From DASXHY01 sp036272195 (GTDB lineage: Bacteria > Verrucomicrobiota > Verrucomicrobiia > Limisphaerales > DASXHY01), in NCBI GenBank assembly GCA_036272195.1, contig DATAZE010000055.1, forward strand, positions 1 through 64,000: DNA of 64,000 nucleotides, written 5' to 3'. The notes beneath the pieces were generated by a model. It searched no databases. It saw only the letters and a list, made by a program, of their open reading frames with translations, and was not told where the DNA came from. A program made the position numbers and the translations under genes. Shown here one piece after another: positions 16,574-26,221 of this stretch (the stretch's first letter is position 1; the number at the start of each line of letters is the position of its first letter).

Positions 16574-17525
16574 GGGCGGTCAATGGGCGCGCGCCGGTTT
16601 TGTCCCGCAGCGTGATGCCTTCGCCGGCGGTTATTTTGCCGATGCACGTGAGGGCGAGTTTGGGAAATTGTATTTTCCAGGCATCGAGCAACGGCACGGC
16701 ATCCTTGCTGGCAACGGTGAACAGCAATTCGAAATCTTCGCCATCCGTGAGCGCGGCGAGCAGGGGAGGTTTGTAGCCGCCGACGTGAGGCGGCGGATCG
16801 GTCGCAGGGGCCGAAGCATCCGCCTCCTCGCGTCGGCGGCTACGGGCGGCGCGGCTGATGGGAATGGAAGTCGTGAGCAATTCCGCGCCGACGCGGCTGG
16901 CTTTCAAGATGTGGCGCAAATCACCGGCGAGGCCGTCGCTCAAATCAATCATCGCGTGAATGGGAAAATGCTCCGTCAGCCAGCGTGCCTCGGCCAGTCG
17001 GGGTTCGAATTCGAGGTGCCGGGCCGCGAGCGAACCGCCAAGCTCGCCGGTGACGAAAATGGCGTCGCCAGCTTCCGCACCGGAACGCAGCACGGCTTTG
17101 CCGCGCGGGGCAAGCCCGAGCATTGCCACGGAAATTAAAATGCGTTCCGGGTTGGTGGTGGTTTCGCCACCGGCGATGGCCACGTCGTGCTTGCGGGCCA
17201 GCGCGACGATGCCCGAGTAAATGCTCTCGATGAAGGCGGTATCAAAAGTTTTCGGCAGTGCGATGGTGATAAGCGCGGCGGTAGGCGTGCCGGCCATGGC
17301 GGCGATGTCGCTCAGGCAGCGGGCGAGCGCTTTATGGCCGATTTTTTCCGGCGGCGAGGTGGTTTTGAAATGAACTCCCTCGACGATGGCGTCGGTTTTG
17401 AAGAGCAGTAATTTGTCGGGCAGGCCGAGGTCGAGCACCGCGCAATCATCGCCGCTGCCGGTCACCACGGATTTGTTGGTGGGCAGCGAGCGCGTCAGTT
17501 TTTCGATCAGTTCAAACTCGTTCAC
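16551..17525 (-). CDS. thiL: Thiamine-monophosphate kinase
   Basis: ThiL phosphorylates thiamine monophosphate to the active cofactor thiamine diphosphate. The 324-residue protein has the PurM-like architecture: GSGDDCAVLD near residue 24, KTDAIVEGVHF near 44, AIAGGETTTNPE near 117, and DLSDGLAGDL near 195. It opens with a GTG codon at 17525, giving MNEFELIEKLT, a typical ThiL start. A low-complexity insert around residues 230-250 (RRREEADASAPATDPPPH) is unusual. It is co-oriented and overlapping with tsaE; the CPBP protease gene is 15 bp upstream. Confidence 0.93.
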   Translation of the reverse strand: MNEFELIEKLTRSLPTNKSVVTGSGDDCAVLDLGLPDKLLLFKTDAIVEGVHFKTTSPPEKIGHKALARCLSDIAAMAGTPTAALITIALPKTFDTAFIESIYSGIVALARKHDVAIAGGETTTNPERILISVAMLGLAPRGKAVLRSGAEAGDAIFVTGELGGSLAARHLEFEPRLAEARWLTEHFPIHAMIDLSDGLAGDLRHILKASRVGAELLTTSIPISRAARSRRREEADASAPATDPPPHVGGYKPPLLAALTDGEDFELLFTVASKDAVPLLDAWKIQFPKLALTCIGKITAGEGITLRDKTGARPLTAHGYEHFA

Positions 17526-17540
17526 AAGCGGAGGCTCAAT

Positions 17541-18470
17541 TTATTTTTGAAAAACGTAAAGCGCGACGAAATTCGCCGCATTGAAAACGCAATGGACGGT
17601 GATGCAGGCCAGGAGGTTCCCGGTGTATTCATAAAGATACACGAGCACGAGGGCGAGAAAGGTCAGTGGCAGAAACGTACTGAGATTTAAATGAATGAGG
17701 CCGAATAAAATGGACGTGCCCCAGAGGGCTGCGTGGGGATAGCCGGCGCGTTTGATGGAGGGGTAGAGGATTCCTCGAAAGATGATTTCCTCGGCCACCG
17801 GCGCGATAGCAATGGTGGCGATTCCGAGCAGGACGCGGCTCGACCATGCCTCGGTGGCGCGCAGCAAGGAAACGGTTTCCTGTTCCTGGGGATGAAGGGC
17901 GAGCGATTGCAGAATGAGGACTGAGATTCCCTGCAAGATCCAGATGACGGGCAGCGTGACCAGCCCAACGCAGGCGCCGAGCGCGAGCGCGTGCCTGGGG
18001 TGGTTGTTGAAACCAAATCCTTCCTGCCAACTAAGATGGTGTTCGCGCAGAAAAAAATGCACCAATACGATCGCGGCCCCTTGAAAAGCGAGCACGGCGA
18101 GCAATATCCGCAGTGTGGTGTTTTGCAACTCTTCGTGCTCTCCGGTGAGCCGGCCGATCGCCCACATCAGGAAGAAGCCGGCGTAAATACAGAGCAACAA
18201 TATGAGCAGGTCTCGCAGGAATTTTTCAAACTGCCAGGGTCGCGCCAGGACGAACAGCGCGCCGCCAAAACACGCGATAGCGGCAGCGCTTCCGGCGAGA
18301 AAAAGCGCAGGGGATTGTTGTTGTGCGCCGCCGAAATAATTGATGACCGCCGCCACCACTGCTCCAATCATGACGCACACGACGACGCTGGCCAGCAACC
18401 GAACGACGGCGTCCGTTTTCCAGGGCTTTTCCGAAAGGCGCCCGGTGGTGATTGTGCCCGCAAAAAACAT
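17541..18470 (-). CDS. CPBP-family intramembrane glutamic protease
   Basis: This 309-residue integral membrane protein has about eight hydrophobic segments. The C-terminal CPBP (Abi) motifs are present: EEIIFRGILYPSI (catalytic Glu-Glu-x-x-x-Arg), FGLIHLN, and ITVHCVFNAANF. The family includes Rce1-like CAAX proteases and bacteriocin self-immunity proteins; the substrate in this organism is unknown. It is the first gene of the CPBP-thiL-tsaE-tsaB run. The divergent DUF255 gene starts 82 bp away, so the two promoters share that space. Confidence 0.87.
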   Translation of the reverse strand: MFFAGTITTGRLSEKPWKTDAVVRLLASVVVCVMIGAVVAAVINYFGGAQQQSPALFLAGSAAAIACFGGALFVLARPWQFEKFLRDLLILLLCIYAGFFLMWAIGRLTGEHEELQNTTLRILLAVLAFQGAAIVLVHFFLREHHLSWQEGFGFNNHPRHALALGACVGLVTLPVIWILQGISVLILQSLALHPQEQETVSLLRATEAWSSRVLLGIATIAIAPVAEEIIFRGILYPSIKRAGYPHAALWGTSILFGLIHLNLSTFLPLTFLALVLVYLYEYTGNLLACITVHCVFNAANFVALYVFQK

Positions 18471-18551
18471 CGGCTGAAGCTATAGCACACTTGCGGGACT
18501 GACGAGGAAGTTTCTTTTGCTCCGTGGACAAACGCAGTTTATGGTTGCCGC

Positions 18552-20627
18552 ATGAACCTGACGGCGCCGCACAAACACACGAATCGTCTTGCCCGCGAGA
18601 AGTCCCCGTACCTGCTGCAGCACGCGCATAACCCGGTGGATTGGTTTGCCTGGAACGACGAGGCGTTTGAAAAAGCGCGGCGGGAAAACAAGCCGATTTT
18701 CCTCAGCATCGGTTATTCGACGTGCCATTGGTGCCACGTGATGGAACGGGAGTCGTTTGAAAACGAAGGAGTGGCCGCGTTTCTCAACGAGCATTTTGTG
18801 AGCATCAAGGTGGACCGTGAGGAACGTCCGGACGTGGACAAAATTTATATGACATTCGTGCAGGCCACGACCGGGTCGGGCGGCTGGCCGATGACGGTTT
18901 TTCTCACGCCGGAATTGAAGCCGTTTTTTGGCGGGACTTATTTTCCGCCGGACAATCGCCATGGGCGTCCGGGTTTTTTGCAGTTGTTGCGGCACATTCA
19001 GCAGCTTTGGGAAACGCGCCGGGATGAGTTGGTGGATTCGGCGATCGATGCGCACGCGAAGCTGGAACAAATGGCTTCGGCAAATGAGGAGTCAGGCGTT
19101 ACGCCCGAGGCGGAGGATTTGCGAAATGCAGGCCTGCAACTCAAGCGCGTGTTTGATCCGCGCCACGGCGGTTTTGGCGGCGCGCCGAAATTTCCGCAGC
19201 CGAGCCAGCCGCAGTTTTTTTTGCGCTACGCGAAGCGCTTTGGCGATCAGGAGGCGGTGCGGATGGTGTTGCAGACCTGCGAACGCATGGCGGCGGGAGG
19301 CATTCACGACCAGCTTGGGGGCGGTTTCGCGCGTTATTCCGTGGATGCGGAATGGCTGGTGCCGCATTTCGAAAAGATGCTGTATGACAACGCCCAATTG
19401 GTCCAACTCTACCTGGATGCGCATTTGGTTAGTGGCGAGCAAACGAGAGGCAGCACGGGACTTTTTGCTGAAACCGTGCGCGATATTTTGGATTACGTCC
19501 TGCGCGATATGACGCATCCCGAGGGTGGATTTTATTCGGCGGAAGACGCCGACAGCGAAGGGCACGAAGGGAAATTCTATTGCTGGACGCGAACGGAACT
19601 GGAAAAGCTGCTGACGCCGGAGGAATTCAATGTGACGGTCCGGTATTTCGGAATCACGGAGCAAGGGAACTTTGTGGATCACAGCCATCCGGAGCCGTTG
19701 GCCGGACAAAATGTTTTGAGCGTGGTCGCGCCGGAATTGCCGGAGGCTGATAAGGAGCTTCTGGCTTTGGGCAAAAGGAAAATGCTGGAGGCGCGCGCCA
19801 AGCGGGTGCGCCCGCATCTCGATGACAAAATCCTGGCGTCGTGGAATGGGCTGATGCTGGGCGCGTTTGCGCGGGCCTATGCGGTGCTGGGCGATGAAAC
19901 GTACCGGGCGGCGGCGGAGAGAAATGTGAAGTTCGTGCAGGAGAAGCTTTGGCAAAGTGCCGGCGAAGGCACGTTGTTTCATCGTTGGCGCGACGGGGAG
20001 CGGGACAAGGTTGAGTTGCTCGATGGTTATGCGTTCATGTTGAGCGGCGTGATTGAATTATATGAAGCCACGCTGGAGCCGCTTCATCTCGATTTTGCCA
20101 TCGCGTTGGCGGATGTGATGCTGGCGAAATTTTTCGATGCGGAAAACGGCGGGTTCTGGCAAAGCCTGGCGGCGAAGGACCTTATCCTGCGCGTGAAGGA
20201 AGATTACGACGGCGCGGAGCCTTCGGGAAATTCCGTGGCCACGATGGCGTTGCTGAAACTGGGCGCGTTGACTGGGCGCGCGGAATTCACCGGGGCGGCG
20301 GAGAAAACGCTGAAGCTGTTCGGGGCGCGATTGCAACAGGCGCCGCAGGCGGTGCCTTACCTGCTGTGCGCGCTCGATTTTTCCCTCCAGGAGCCGAAGC
20401 GGGTGGTGGTTGCGGGCGAGCCAGGCGCGTCGCGCGCGGGGGAATTGCTGCGCGCGATCCATTCGGTGTATCAGCCGGACAAGGTGGTGCTCGGCAACCG
20501 TGGGGCGGTGGAGGAATTCGCGCGCACATTGCCGGCAAAGGACGGCGCGGTGGTTTATCTCTGCACCGGCAATGCCTGTCAGGCGCCTACGTCTGACGTG
20601 GCGGAAGTGAAAAAGTTATTGATCTGA
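18552..20627 (+). CDS. YyaL/SPATA20-type thioredoxin-domain protein (DUF255)
   Basis: This 691-residue protein has an N-terminal thioredoxin-like domain, with SPYLLQHAHNPVDWFAW at about 18-35 and the CHWCH motif (YSTCHWCHVMERESF) near 58. An alpha/alpha-toroid domain related to N-acylglucosamine epimerases follows (ARYSVDAEWLVPHFEKMLYD, EDADSEGHEGKFY). The family is found from bacteria to mammals (SPATA20) and its reaction is not established; a redox or sugar-related role is inferred from the domains. The gene is monocistronic, and its last 12 bp overlap the convergent response regulator. Confidence 0.88.
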   Translation: MNLTAPHKHTNRLAREKSPYLLQHAHNPVDWFAWNDEAFEKARRENKPIFLSIGYSTCHWCHVMERESFENEGVAAFLNEHFVSIKVDREERPDVDKIYMTFVQATTGSGGWPMTVFLTPELKPFFGGTYFPPDNRHGRPGFLQLLRHIQQLWETRRDELVDSAIDAHAKLEQMASANEESGVTPEAEDLRNAGLQLKRVFDPRHGGFGGAPKFPQPSQPQFFLRYAKRFGDQEAVRMVLQTCERMAAGGIHDQLGGGFARYSVDAEWLVPHFEKMLYDNAQLVQLYLDAHLVSGEQTRGSTGLFAETVRDILDYVLRDMTHPEGGFYSAEDADSEGHEGKFYCWTRTELEKLLTPEEFNVTVRYFGITEQGNFVDHSHPEPLAGQNVLSVVAPELPEADKELLALGKRKMLEARAKRVRPHLDDKILASWNGLMLGAFARAYAVLGDETYRAAAERNVKFVQEKLWQSAGEGTLFHRWRDGERDKVELLDGYAFMLSGVIELYEATLEPLHLDFAIALADVMLAKFFDAENGGFWQSLAAKDLILRVKEDYDGAEPSGNSVATMALLKLGALTGRAEFTGAAEKTLKLFGARLQQAPQAVPYLLCALDFSLQEPKRVVVAGEPGASRAGELLRAIHSVYQPDKVVLGNRGAVEEFARTLPAKDGAVVYLCTGNACQAPTSDVAEVKKLLI

Positions 20628-21077
20628 AGGTGGGCAGTAGCAACGAGGCGCGGATACCTCCGCGTCTTTATCACCAGTCAGGCGCATCATTTCTTTGACC
20701 ATTTCGTGGGTGGGCGGTTTCACGCAGTACGCTTTCGCGCCGAGTTGCGCAGCCTTTTTCCGATCGCGGTCCTCGGCTGAGGAGGTGAGGATGACCACCG
20801 GGATGTCTTTGAGCGATGATTGCGAATGAATCCACTCAAGCACATCGAATCCGTTCAGGAACGGCATTTTCAAATCGAGAAACATAAGAGCGGGAATAGG
20901 ATAGTGTTCGCGGTCGGCGAACGGGCCGGCGCCACCGAGGTAATCCAGCGCTTCCTTTCCATCGCGGGTCACATACAAAGGACAGTTAACGTCTGCCTTT
21001 TGCAGGGCGCGGCGCATGAAAAAGATGTCGTTCTCGTCGTCTTCGGCGAGGAGGATGACAGGTTGGGACGCGTTCAT
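20616..21077 (-). CDS. Single-domain response regulator (Rcp1-like)
   Basis: This 153-residue receiver protein has no output domain. The acidic pocket is in LLAEDDENDIFF, the phospho-acceptor Asp in MFLDLKMPFLNG, then VILTSSAEDRD and the lysine in AYCVKPP. Stand-alone receivers of this type partner phytochrome-like kinases and pass the signal by phosphotransfer or protein contact. The start overlaps the kinase stop by 4 bp (21074-21077), so the pair is translationally coupled. The C-terminal tail (about 20 residues, VSAPRCYCPPSDQ) is Cys-containing and unassigned. Confidence 0.88.
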   Translation of the reverse strand: MNASQPVILLAEDDENDIFFMRRALQKADVNCPLYVTRDGKEALDYLGGAGPFADREHYPIPALMFLDLKMPFLNGFDVLEWIHSQSSLKDIPVVILTSSAEDRDRKKAAQLGAKAYCVKPPTHEMVKEMMRLTGDKDAEVSAPRCYCPPSDQ

Positions 21078-23365
21078 GCAGTTTCGGCGGCCGGCAATTG
21101 AATCCAGAATTTACTGCCGTTAATCCCGTCGGATTCGACGCCGACCTTTCCGCCCATTCGTTCCGCGGCTTTGCGCACAATGGCCAGGCCGATGCCGGTG
21201 CCCTCGTAATTTTTTTCCGGATGGACCCGTTCGAATACACTGAAGAGCCGATGTTGATATTCCGGCTTGATGCCGATGCCGTTGTCGTCGATCCACAGGC
21301 GGACATCGCCGTTGCGTCGTTCGGTGGAGAGACGGACTTTGGGCGTGGTGCCGGGAGTGACGAACTTTACGGCGTTGTTGAGCAAATTAGAAATTGCCTG
21401 TGAAAGCGAGGCCTCATGGCCGATGACACTCAATAATTTTCCCTCCACGCAGATGTCGGCTTGCGAGGAAGAACTCAGATCCAAATATTGCCGCACGATT
21501 TCGCGCGTCAGTTTGTCCAACGAAATCGGATGGAGTTGTATTTCCCGCCGGCTCAGGCGGCTGTAGGTCAAAATGTCCTGGATCAGGCGGTCCATGCGGG
21601 AGCCGCCTTGAATGATCCGTTCGAGATATTTTTTCGCCTGCTCATCGAGTTGAGTGCCGTAATCCTCCATCAGCACTTCGGCGTAACATTGCATGGCGCG
21701 CACGGGCGCGCGGAGGTCGTGCGAGACGCTGTAGGAGAATTCCTCCATTTGCGCGATGGCCTCGCGGAGGGAAGCCGTGCGCTCATTGACCGTGCGCTCG
21801 AGATTTTCTCCCGCCCGGCGGCGTTCGATGGCGAAAGCGACCTGGTTGACGACAGTTTGCGCGGGCCGCAATTCCTCGAGCACGAAGTGGTGCGGCTCAT
21901 TGTAATAAATCATGAATTTACCCAGCAGCCGCCCTTCGTAAGAGAGAGGGAGAAAAGCGAGCGAGCGAATTCCTTCGCGGTCAATAACGGTTTTCAAGGG
22001 ATCCTCCAGCGAAGCGTGGAGAACATCATCAATGCACACGGGTTGTGGATCGGAATCGTCCCGTTTCCAGGGAGAATGGCCTTCGACCGTCCGGCGATAT
22101 TCGTCGGAGAGATTGCGCCAGGCTTTGAAACGCATCACGCCCTCGGCGTCGAATAGAAGGATGGCCGCGCGCTGAGCGCCCTGGCAGCGGCAGACCGCGT
22201 CGATCGCGGTCTCATAGATTTCGGGCAGGGCCACGGCGCGGTTGATCGAACTGGTCAATTCATAGAGGACCTGCTGTTGCAACTCGGCGCGCTTGTGTTC
22301 GGTAATGTCCCGCGCGATTTTCGAGGCACCCACGATTTTGCCCGACTCATCCCTCAAGGGCGAAACGGTCAGGGACACGTCCACATTGCCGCCGTCCTTG
22401 CGGCGGCGAACGGTTTCATAATGGTCGATGCGCAGGCCGTTGCGAAGCCGCGCGAGGATGCCCGGTTCCTCGTGCTGGCGTTCGGGTGGAATCAATTGCA
22501 GTACTGAATGGCCTACGATTTCATGGGCCTGGTAGCCAAAAATCCGTTCCGCACCCTTGTTCCAACTGGTGATGATACCGTTGAGGTCTTTGCTAATGAT
22601 GGCGTCGTCGGAAGATTCGACAATGGCGGCGGCGAGGCGGCCGCGATCGGCAATAATACTGTTCTTGGCGATTTCTGATTCCAATGATTTTGCTTTTTGC
22701 TCCAGCAAAGTGATGGCTCGGAAACACTCCTCTTCACTTTTGCCGGAAGCCGTGAAATTCTCGGTGGAAAGCACTTCCGAGTGGGCGCGGCATATCTCCC
22801 TAAACACCTCGCCATTGTGCACGTCGGAAAAACCATTTACGGGATAGGCGCAAAGGAGCGAGAAGGCCGGCGCCCGGTTAAGGCCATTCCACAGGCCTTC
22901 GAGTTGGATGGCGGCGTCGCGTTTCCCCTCGGCCCAAAGCAAGCCGACCATCTCGCCGAAGGCGCGCACGCCGCGGCGTCCGCCGTTCCCGGCTTTGGTC
23001 ACGAGATCGTCAACGTGGCGGTGGAAAAGCGCCTCGTCCGGCAAGCCGTTCGCCATCAACTGTGAAAGAGTGTCGGACGCATCGAGCGAGAAGTATTCAT
23101 TGGCGGCCGTGAGGGCGGTAAGGTTAAGGCCTTTTTCCAACAAGCGTTTCTCAACGGCTTCCCGGTGCCCGGGAGTTGCAATCATGAGTCCGCCTTCGCC
23201 CGCCTCGAGGCCCGCGGCTATGAATTCGCTCACACGGTCCGCGAGGAACTCATCGCTTTCGTAAAATTGCACAAGGTGCTTGAAGCGGGTGAGCAAAGGC
23301 TGATCTTCAACTTTGCTTGTCACCGGCGGATTTTTACCGGCCGGAGCCGGTTCCAATTTCTTCAT
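21074..23365 (-). CDS. MEDS-PAS-GAF sensor histidine kinase
   Basis: The 763-residue protein lacks clear membrane segments, so it is probably cytoplasmic. The domains in order are: MEDS (DcmR-type sensory) at about 25-195; a coiled linker at 210-245; PAS at about 245-360 (AIVESSDDAIISKDLNGIIT); GAF at about 363-515; HisKA at about 535-605 with phospho-acceptor His-549 in SVSHDLRAP; and HATPase at about 650-760 with NNAVKF, DDNGIGI and GTGIGLAIV. MEDS domains are linked to small hydrocarbon-derivative sensing in methylotrophs; the ligand here is unknown. It is coupled to the receiver protein at 20616-21077. Confidence 0.88.
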   Translation of the reverse strand: MKKLEPAPAGKNPPVTSKVEDQPLLTRFKHLVQFYESDEFLADRVSEFIAAGLEAGEGGLMIATPGHREAVEKRLLEKGLNLTALTAANEYFSLDASDTLSQLMANGLPDEALFHRHVDDLVTKAGNGGRRGVRAFGEMVGLLWAEGKRDAAIQLEGLWNGLNRAPAFSLLCAYPVNGFSDVHNGEVFREICRAHSEVLSTENFTASGKSEEECFRAITLLEQKAKSLESEIAKNSIIADRGRLAAAIVESSDDAIISKDLNGIITSWNKGAERIFGYQAHEIVGHSVLQLIPPERQHEEPGILARLRNGLRIDHYETVRRRKDGGNVDVSLTVSPLRDESGKIVGASKIARDITEHKRAELQQQVLYELTSSINRAVALPEIYETAIDAVCRCQGAQRAAILLFDAEGVMRFKAWRNLSDEYRRTVEGHSPWKRDDSDPQPVCIDDVLHASLEDPLKTVIDREGIRSLAFLPLSYEGRLLGKFMIYYNEPHHFVLEELRPAQTVVNQVAFAIERRRAGENLERTVNERTASLREAIAQMEEFSYSVSHDLRAPVRAMQCYAEVLMEDYGTQLDEQAKKYLERIIQGGSRMDRLIQDILTYSRLSRREIQLHPISLDKLTREIVRQYLDLSSSSQADICVEGKLLSVIGHEASLSQAISNLLNNAVKFVTPGTTPKVRLSTERRNGDVRLWIDDNGIGIKPEYQHRLFSVFERVHPEKNYEGTGIGLAIVRKAAERMGGKVGVESDGINGSKFWIQLPAAETA

Positions 23366-23507
23366 TCGATTTCCGGAGCCGAGTTGACTCGGTTGCGGAT
23401 TCTGGCTGTTTGGCGATTCGGCATCGCTCTATTATCGCAAATAGGCCGTTGGTTAAACATAGATAATTTACCCAAGGGAGGGATGGGGTGATGACCCTAT
23501 TAGAAGA

Positions 23508-23634
23508 AGTTCCAAGCTCCAAATTTCAAGTTCCAGAGAAGCTCCAAGCAACCTCGACTCAAATCCGCCAGCTTTTGGAACTTGGAACTGGGGATTTCTT
23601 TGGAGCCTGGAGTTTGGAATTTTCGCTGACTTCC
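23508..23634. repeat. Heptamer microrepeat hairpin
   Basis: A left arm of ttccaag/ctccaaa units (23508-23549) faces a right arm of ttggaac/ttggaat units (23575-23622), separated by a 25-base spacer. The element shares gaagctccaagc and the 7-base periodicity with the element at 55066-55189. It occupies much of the 388-bp gap between the MEDS kinase and the GH3 gene. I see no other clear feature in that gap. Confidence 0.75.
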
Positions 23635-23753
23635 GGCCTGGCTCAGGAACACGCAATTTATCTTCAATTTCCTCGGGGACACCCCTCAAAAGAGGGATGC
23701 TTCAAGGCGGGGGAACCGTATGTTGATGCGATTGAGATTCTGAAACTATTATT

Positions 23754-25601
23754 ATGCCAAAATCCGTCCTGACCCAGTCCATCAAAGCCAGACATTTCAG
23801 CGCGCGTGGAGCAGCGTTGCGGGCAGCGCTATCCGTTGCCTGCGCGGTGACGTTTCGATTGAGCGCGGCCAGTCCGGATGCGCAGGCGGAGAAGCTGTTG
23901 TCGCAGATGACGCTCGATGAAAAAATCGGGCAAATGACCCAGGCGGATATGCTGGCGTTAAAGGACAAAGGCGATGTGCAGAAGTATTTTCTCGGGTCGG
24001 TGTTGAGCGGCGGCAGTTCGGATCCCAAGGAGGGCAATTCTCCGCACGCGTGGCTCAATGCGGTGGAGGAACTCCGCGTAGAGGCGCTGAAAACGCGGTT
24101 GAAAATCCCGCTGCTGTATGGAATTGACGCCGTGCACGGGCACAACAACATCGAGGGCGCGGTAATTTTTCCGCACAACATCGGGCTGGGAGCGACCGGT
24201 GATGCGGCTTTGGTGGAGCGGGCGGAACGCGTGACGGCGGAGGAAATTCTGGGCACGGGCGTTCAGTGGGCTTTCGCACCGTGTATTGCGGTGGCGCAGA
24301 ACGAGCGTTGGGGGCGGACCTACGAGAGCTTCGGGGACTCGCCGGATTTGGTGTCGCCGCTGGGAGCGGCCGCGGTCCAGGGTCTTCAGACCAAGGATCT
24401 CAGCGGTAATCTCGCCGTGCTGGCCTGCGCAAAACATTTCATCGGCGACGGCGGCACGCAAAATGGCAAAGACCAGGGCAACGACGTTTGCGACGAGGCA
24501 ACGTTGCGCAAACTTTTTCTGCCGCCGTATGTCGAAGCGCTGAAAGCGGGCGCGGGTTCCATCATGGTCTCCTACAGCAGTTGGAACGGAACCAAGATGC
24601 ATGGGAACAAATATCTGCTGACGGATGTGCTGAAGGGTGAGTTGGGATTCAAAGGTTTTTTGGTGTCGGATTGGGCGGCCATCGACCAGATTTCGAAGGA
24701 TTATAAGAAGGACGTGGAAGATTCCATCAACGCCGGGTTGGATATGGTGATGGTGCCGACGGGGCCGGGTGACCATAACAATTACGTGGAGTTTATCACG
24801 GATTTGAAGGAGCTCGTGAACGAGGGAAAGGTCCCGCAATCGCGGATCGACGATGCCGTGCTGCGCATCCTGCGCGTGAAATGCGAGATGGGGTTGTTCG
24901 ACAAGACGGCGACGGATCCGAAGCTGACGGAAGCCATCGGTTCGGAGGCGCATCGGCAGGTCGCGCGTGAATGCGTGCGGGAATCATTGGTGCTGCTCAA
25001 AAACGAAAATGCCTCGCTGCCGTTGTCGAAAACGATCAAACGGCTGGTGGTGGCGGGTGCGGCGGCGGACGATTTGGGACGGCAATGCGGCGGTTGGACG
25101 ATTGGCTGGCAGGGCGCGACGGGAAAAGTCACGACCGGCGGCACGACTATTCTTACCGCGATTCGCAACACGGTATCCAAAGATACCGAAGTGGCTTTTT
25201 CTCCTGATGCTTCGGACGCCAAGGGCGCGAATGCGATTTTGGTGGTGGTGGGCGAGATGCCTTATGCCGAGATGAAAGGCGACAGCAAGGAGCCGCGGTT
25301 GTCGGCGGCGGATGCGGCGCTAATCGAAAAGGCCAAGGCGACCGGCGCGCCGGTGGTGACGCTGATTCTTTCGGGACGCCCGCTCATCCTGGGCTCGGAA
25401 CTGGGAGCGACGGATGCGTTGGTGGCGGCCTGGTTGCCGGGGACCGAGGGGCAGGGCGTGGCTGATGTGTTGTTCGGAGATTATAAGCCGACTGGCAAGC
25501 TGCCACGGAATTGGCCGCGCGATGCCTCGCAACTGACGGGCAATTCCATCGACATGGCGAACCCGTTGTTCGCGCGCGGCTTTGGGATGGCCTATAAGTG
25601 A
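23754..25601 (+). CDS. Glycoside hydrolase family 3 beta-glucosidase
   Basis: This 615-residue enzyme probably hydrolyses beta-linked glucosides outside the cytoplasm. The N-terminus (residues 1-40) is a positively charged, then hydrophobic, signal-like stretch. The GH3 N-terminal barrel contains YGIDAVHGHNN at 122-132, AKHFIGDGGT near 226 and the nucleophile Asp-306 in GFLVSDW. The C-terminal domain begins near residue 385 (RESLVLLKNENASLPL) and ends NPLFARGFGMAYK. No PA14 or Fn3-like domain is added. It converges with the NarL-type regulator by 10 bp. A possible glucan substrate cannot be specified. Confidence 0.92.
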   Translation: MPKSVLTQSIKARHFSARGAALRAALSVACAVTFRLSAASPDAQAEKLLSQMTLDEKIGQMTQADMLALKDKGDVQKYFLGSVLSGGSSDPKEGNSPHAWLNAVEELRVEALKTRLKIPLLYGIDAVHGHNNIEGAVIFPHNIGLGATGDAALVERAERVTAEEILGTGVQWAFAPCIAVAQNERWGRTYESFGDSPDLVSPLGAAAVQGLQTKDLSGNLAVLACAKHFIGDGGTQNGKDQGNDVCDEATLRKLFLPPYVEALKAGAGSIMVSYSSWNGTKMHGNKYLLTDVLKGELGFKGFLVSDWAAIDQISKDYKKDVEDSINAGLDMVMVPTGPGDHNNYVEFITDLKELVNEGKVPQSRIDDAVLRILRVKCEMGLFDKTATDPKLTEAIGSEAHRQVARECVRESLVLLKNENASLPLSKTIKRLVVAGAAADDLGRQCGGWTIGWQGATGKVTTGGTTILTAIRNTVSKDTEVAFSPDASDAKGANAILVVVGEMPYAEMKGDSKEPRLSAADAALIEKAKATGAPVVTLILSGRPLILGSELGATDALVAAWLPGTEGQGVADVLFGDYKPTGKLPRNWPRDASQLTGNSIDMANPLFARGFGMAYK

Positions 25602-26221
25602 ATGATTCCGCGTTGAATCGCGACCGTCACGGCTTCAGTGCGGTCGGAAACGTGGAGTTTGCCGAGAATGCTTTTCAGATGGTCCTTGACCGTGTGACCG
25701 GTGATCTTGAGGACATCGGCAATCTCCTTGTTCGCCAATCCTTTGGCCATTTGCTCCAGGACCTGCAATTCGCGCGGGGTCAATTCTTCGAATAAATTTC
25801 GCGACGCTAACCGCGTGGCGATTTCCTTGGGGATCCAGCGCTGGCCGGCGGCGACGGCGCGGAGCGCGGGAATTAATTTATCACCGGTGGTATTTTTCAG
25901 AACGTAACCCTGCGCGCCGGCCTGCATGGCGCGATGAATGTCCGTGTCGCCATCAAAGGTGGTCAGCATGAGGACGCGGGCGTTGGGATGTTTCGCCCTG
26001 ATTTCAGCCGTCGCCGAAACGCCGTCCTTTACCGGCATGCGCAGGTCCATGAGGACGAGGTCGGGTTTGTGTTTGTCGAAGGCATGGACGGCCTGTACGC
26101 CATCGACGGCCTCGCCGACGACCTCGAAGTCCGGCTCGGTGTTTACCAGGGCGGTCAAACCCATGCGCACGACAAAATGATCATCCGCCACGAGAATTCG
26201 AATTTTCGGTACGTCTTTCAT
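25592..26221 (-). CDS. NarL/FixJ-type response regulator
   Basis: This 209-residue DNA-binding regulator has an N-terminal receiver (ILVADDHFVVRMGL, phospho-acceptor Asp in LVLMDLRMPVKDG, Lys in YVLKNT). The C-terminal LuxR-type helix-turn-helix is LTPRELQVLEQMAKGLANKE then IADVLKITGHTVKDHLKSIL. The start overlaps the cognate kinase stop by 4 bp. The target genes are unknown; the convergent GH3 gene is the closest candidate. Confidence 0.92.
   Translation of the reverse strand: MKDVPKIRILVADDHFVVRMGLTALVNTEPDFEVVGEAVDGVQAVHAFDKHKPDLVLMDLRMPVKDGVSATAEIRAKHPNARVLMLTTFDGDTDIHRAMQAGAQGYVLKNTTGDKLIPALRAVAAGQRWIPKEIATRLASRNLFEELTPRELQVLEQMAKGLANKEIADVLKITGHTVKDHLKSILGKLHVSDRTEAVTVAIQRGIIHL

Noticed and set aside
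17000..17015. tRNA T-loop-like string (ggttcgaattc)
   Set aside because: It lies within thiL and has no surrounding cloverleaf or acceptor stem. No tRNA gene was found in the window.
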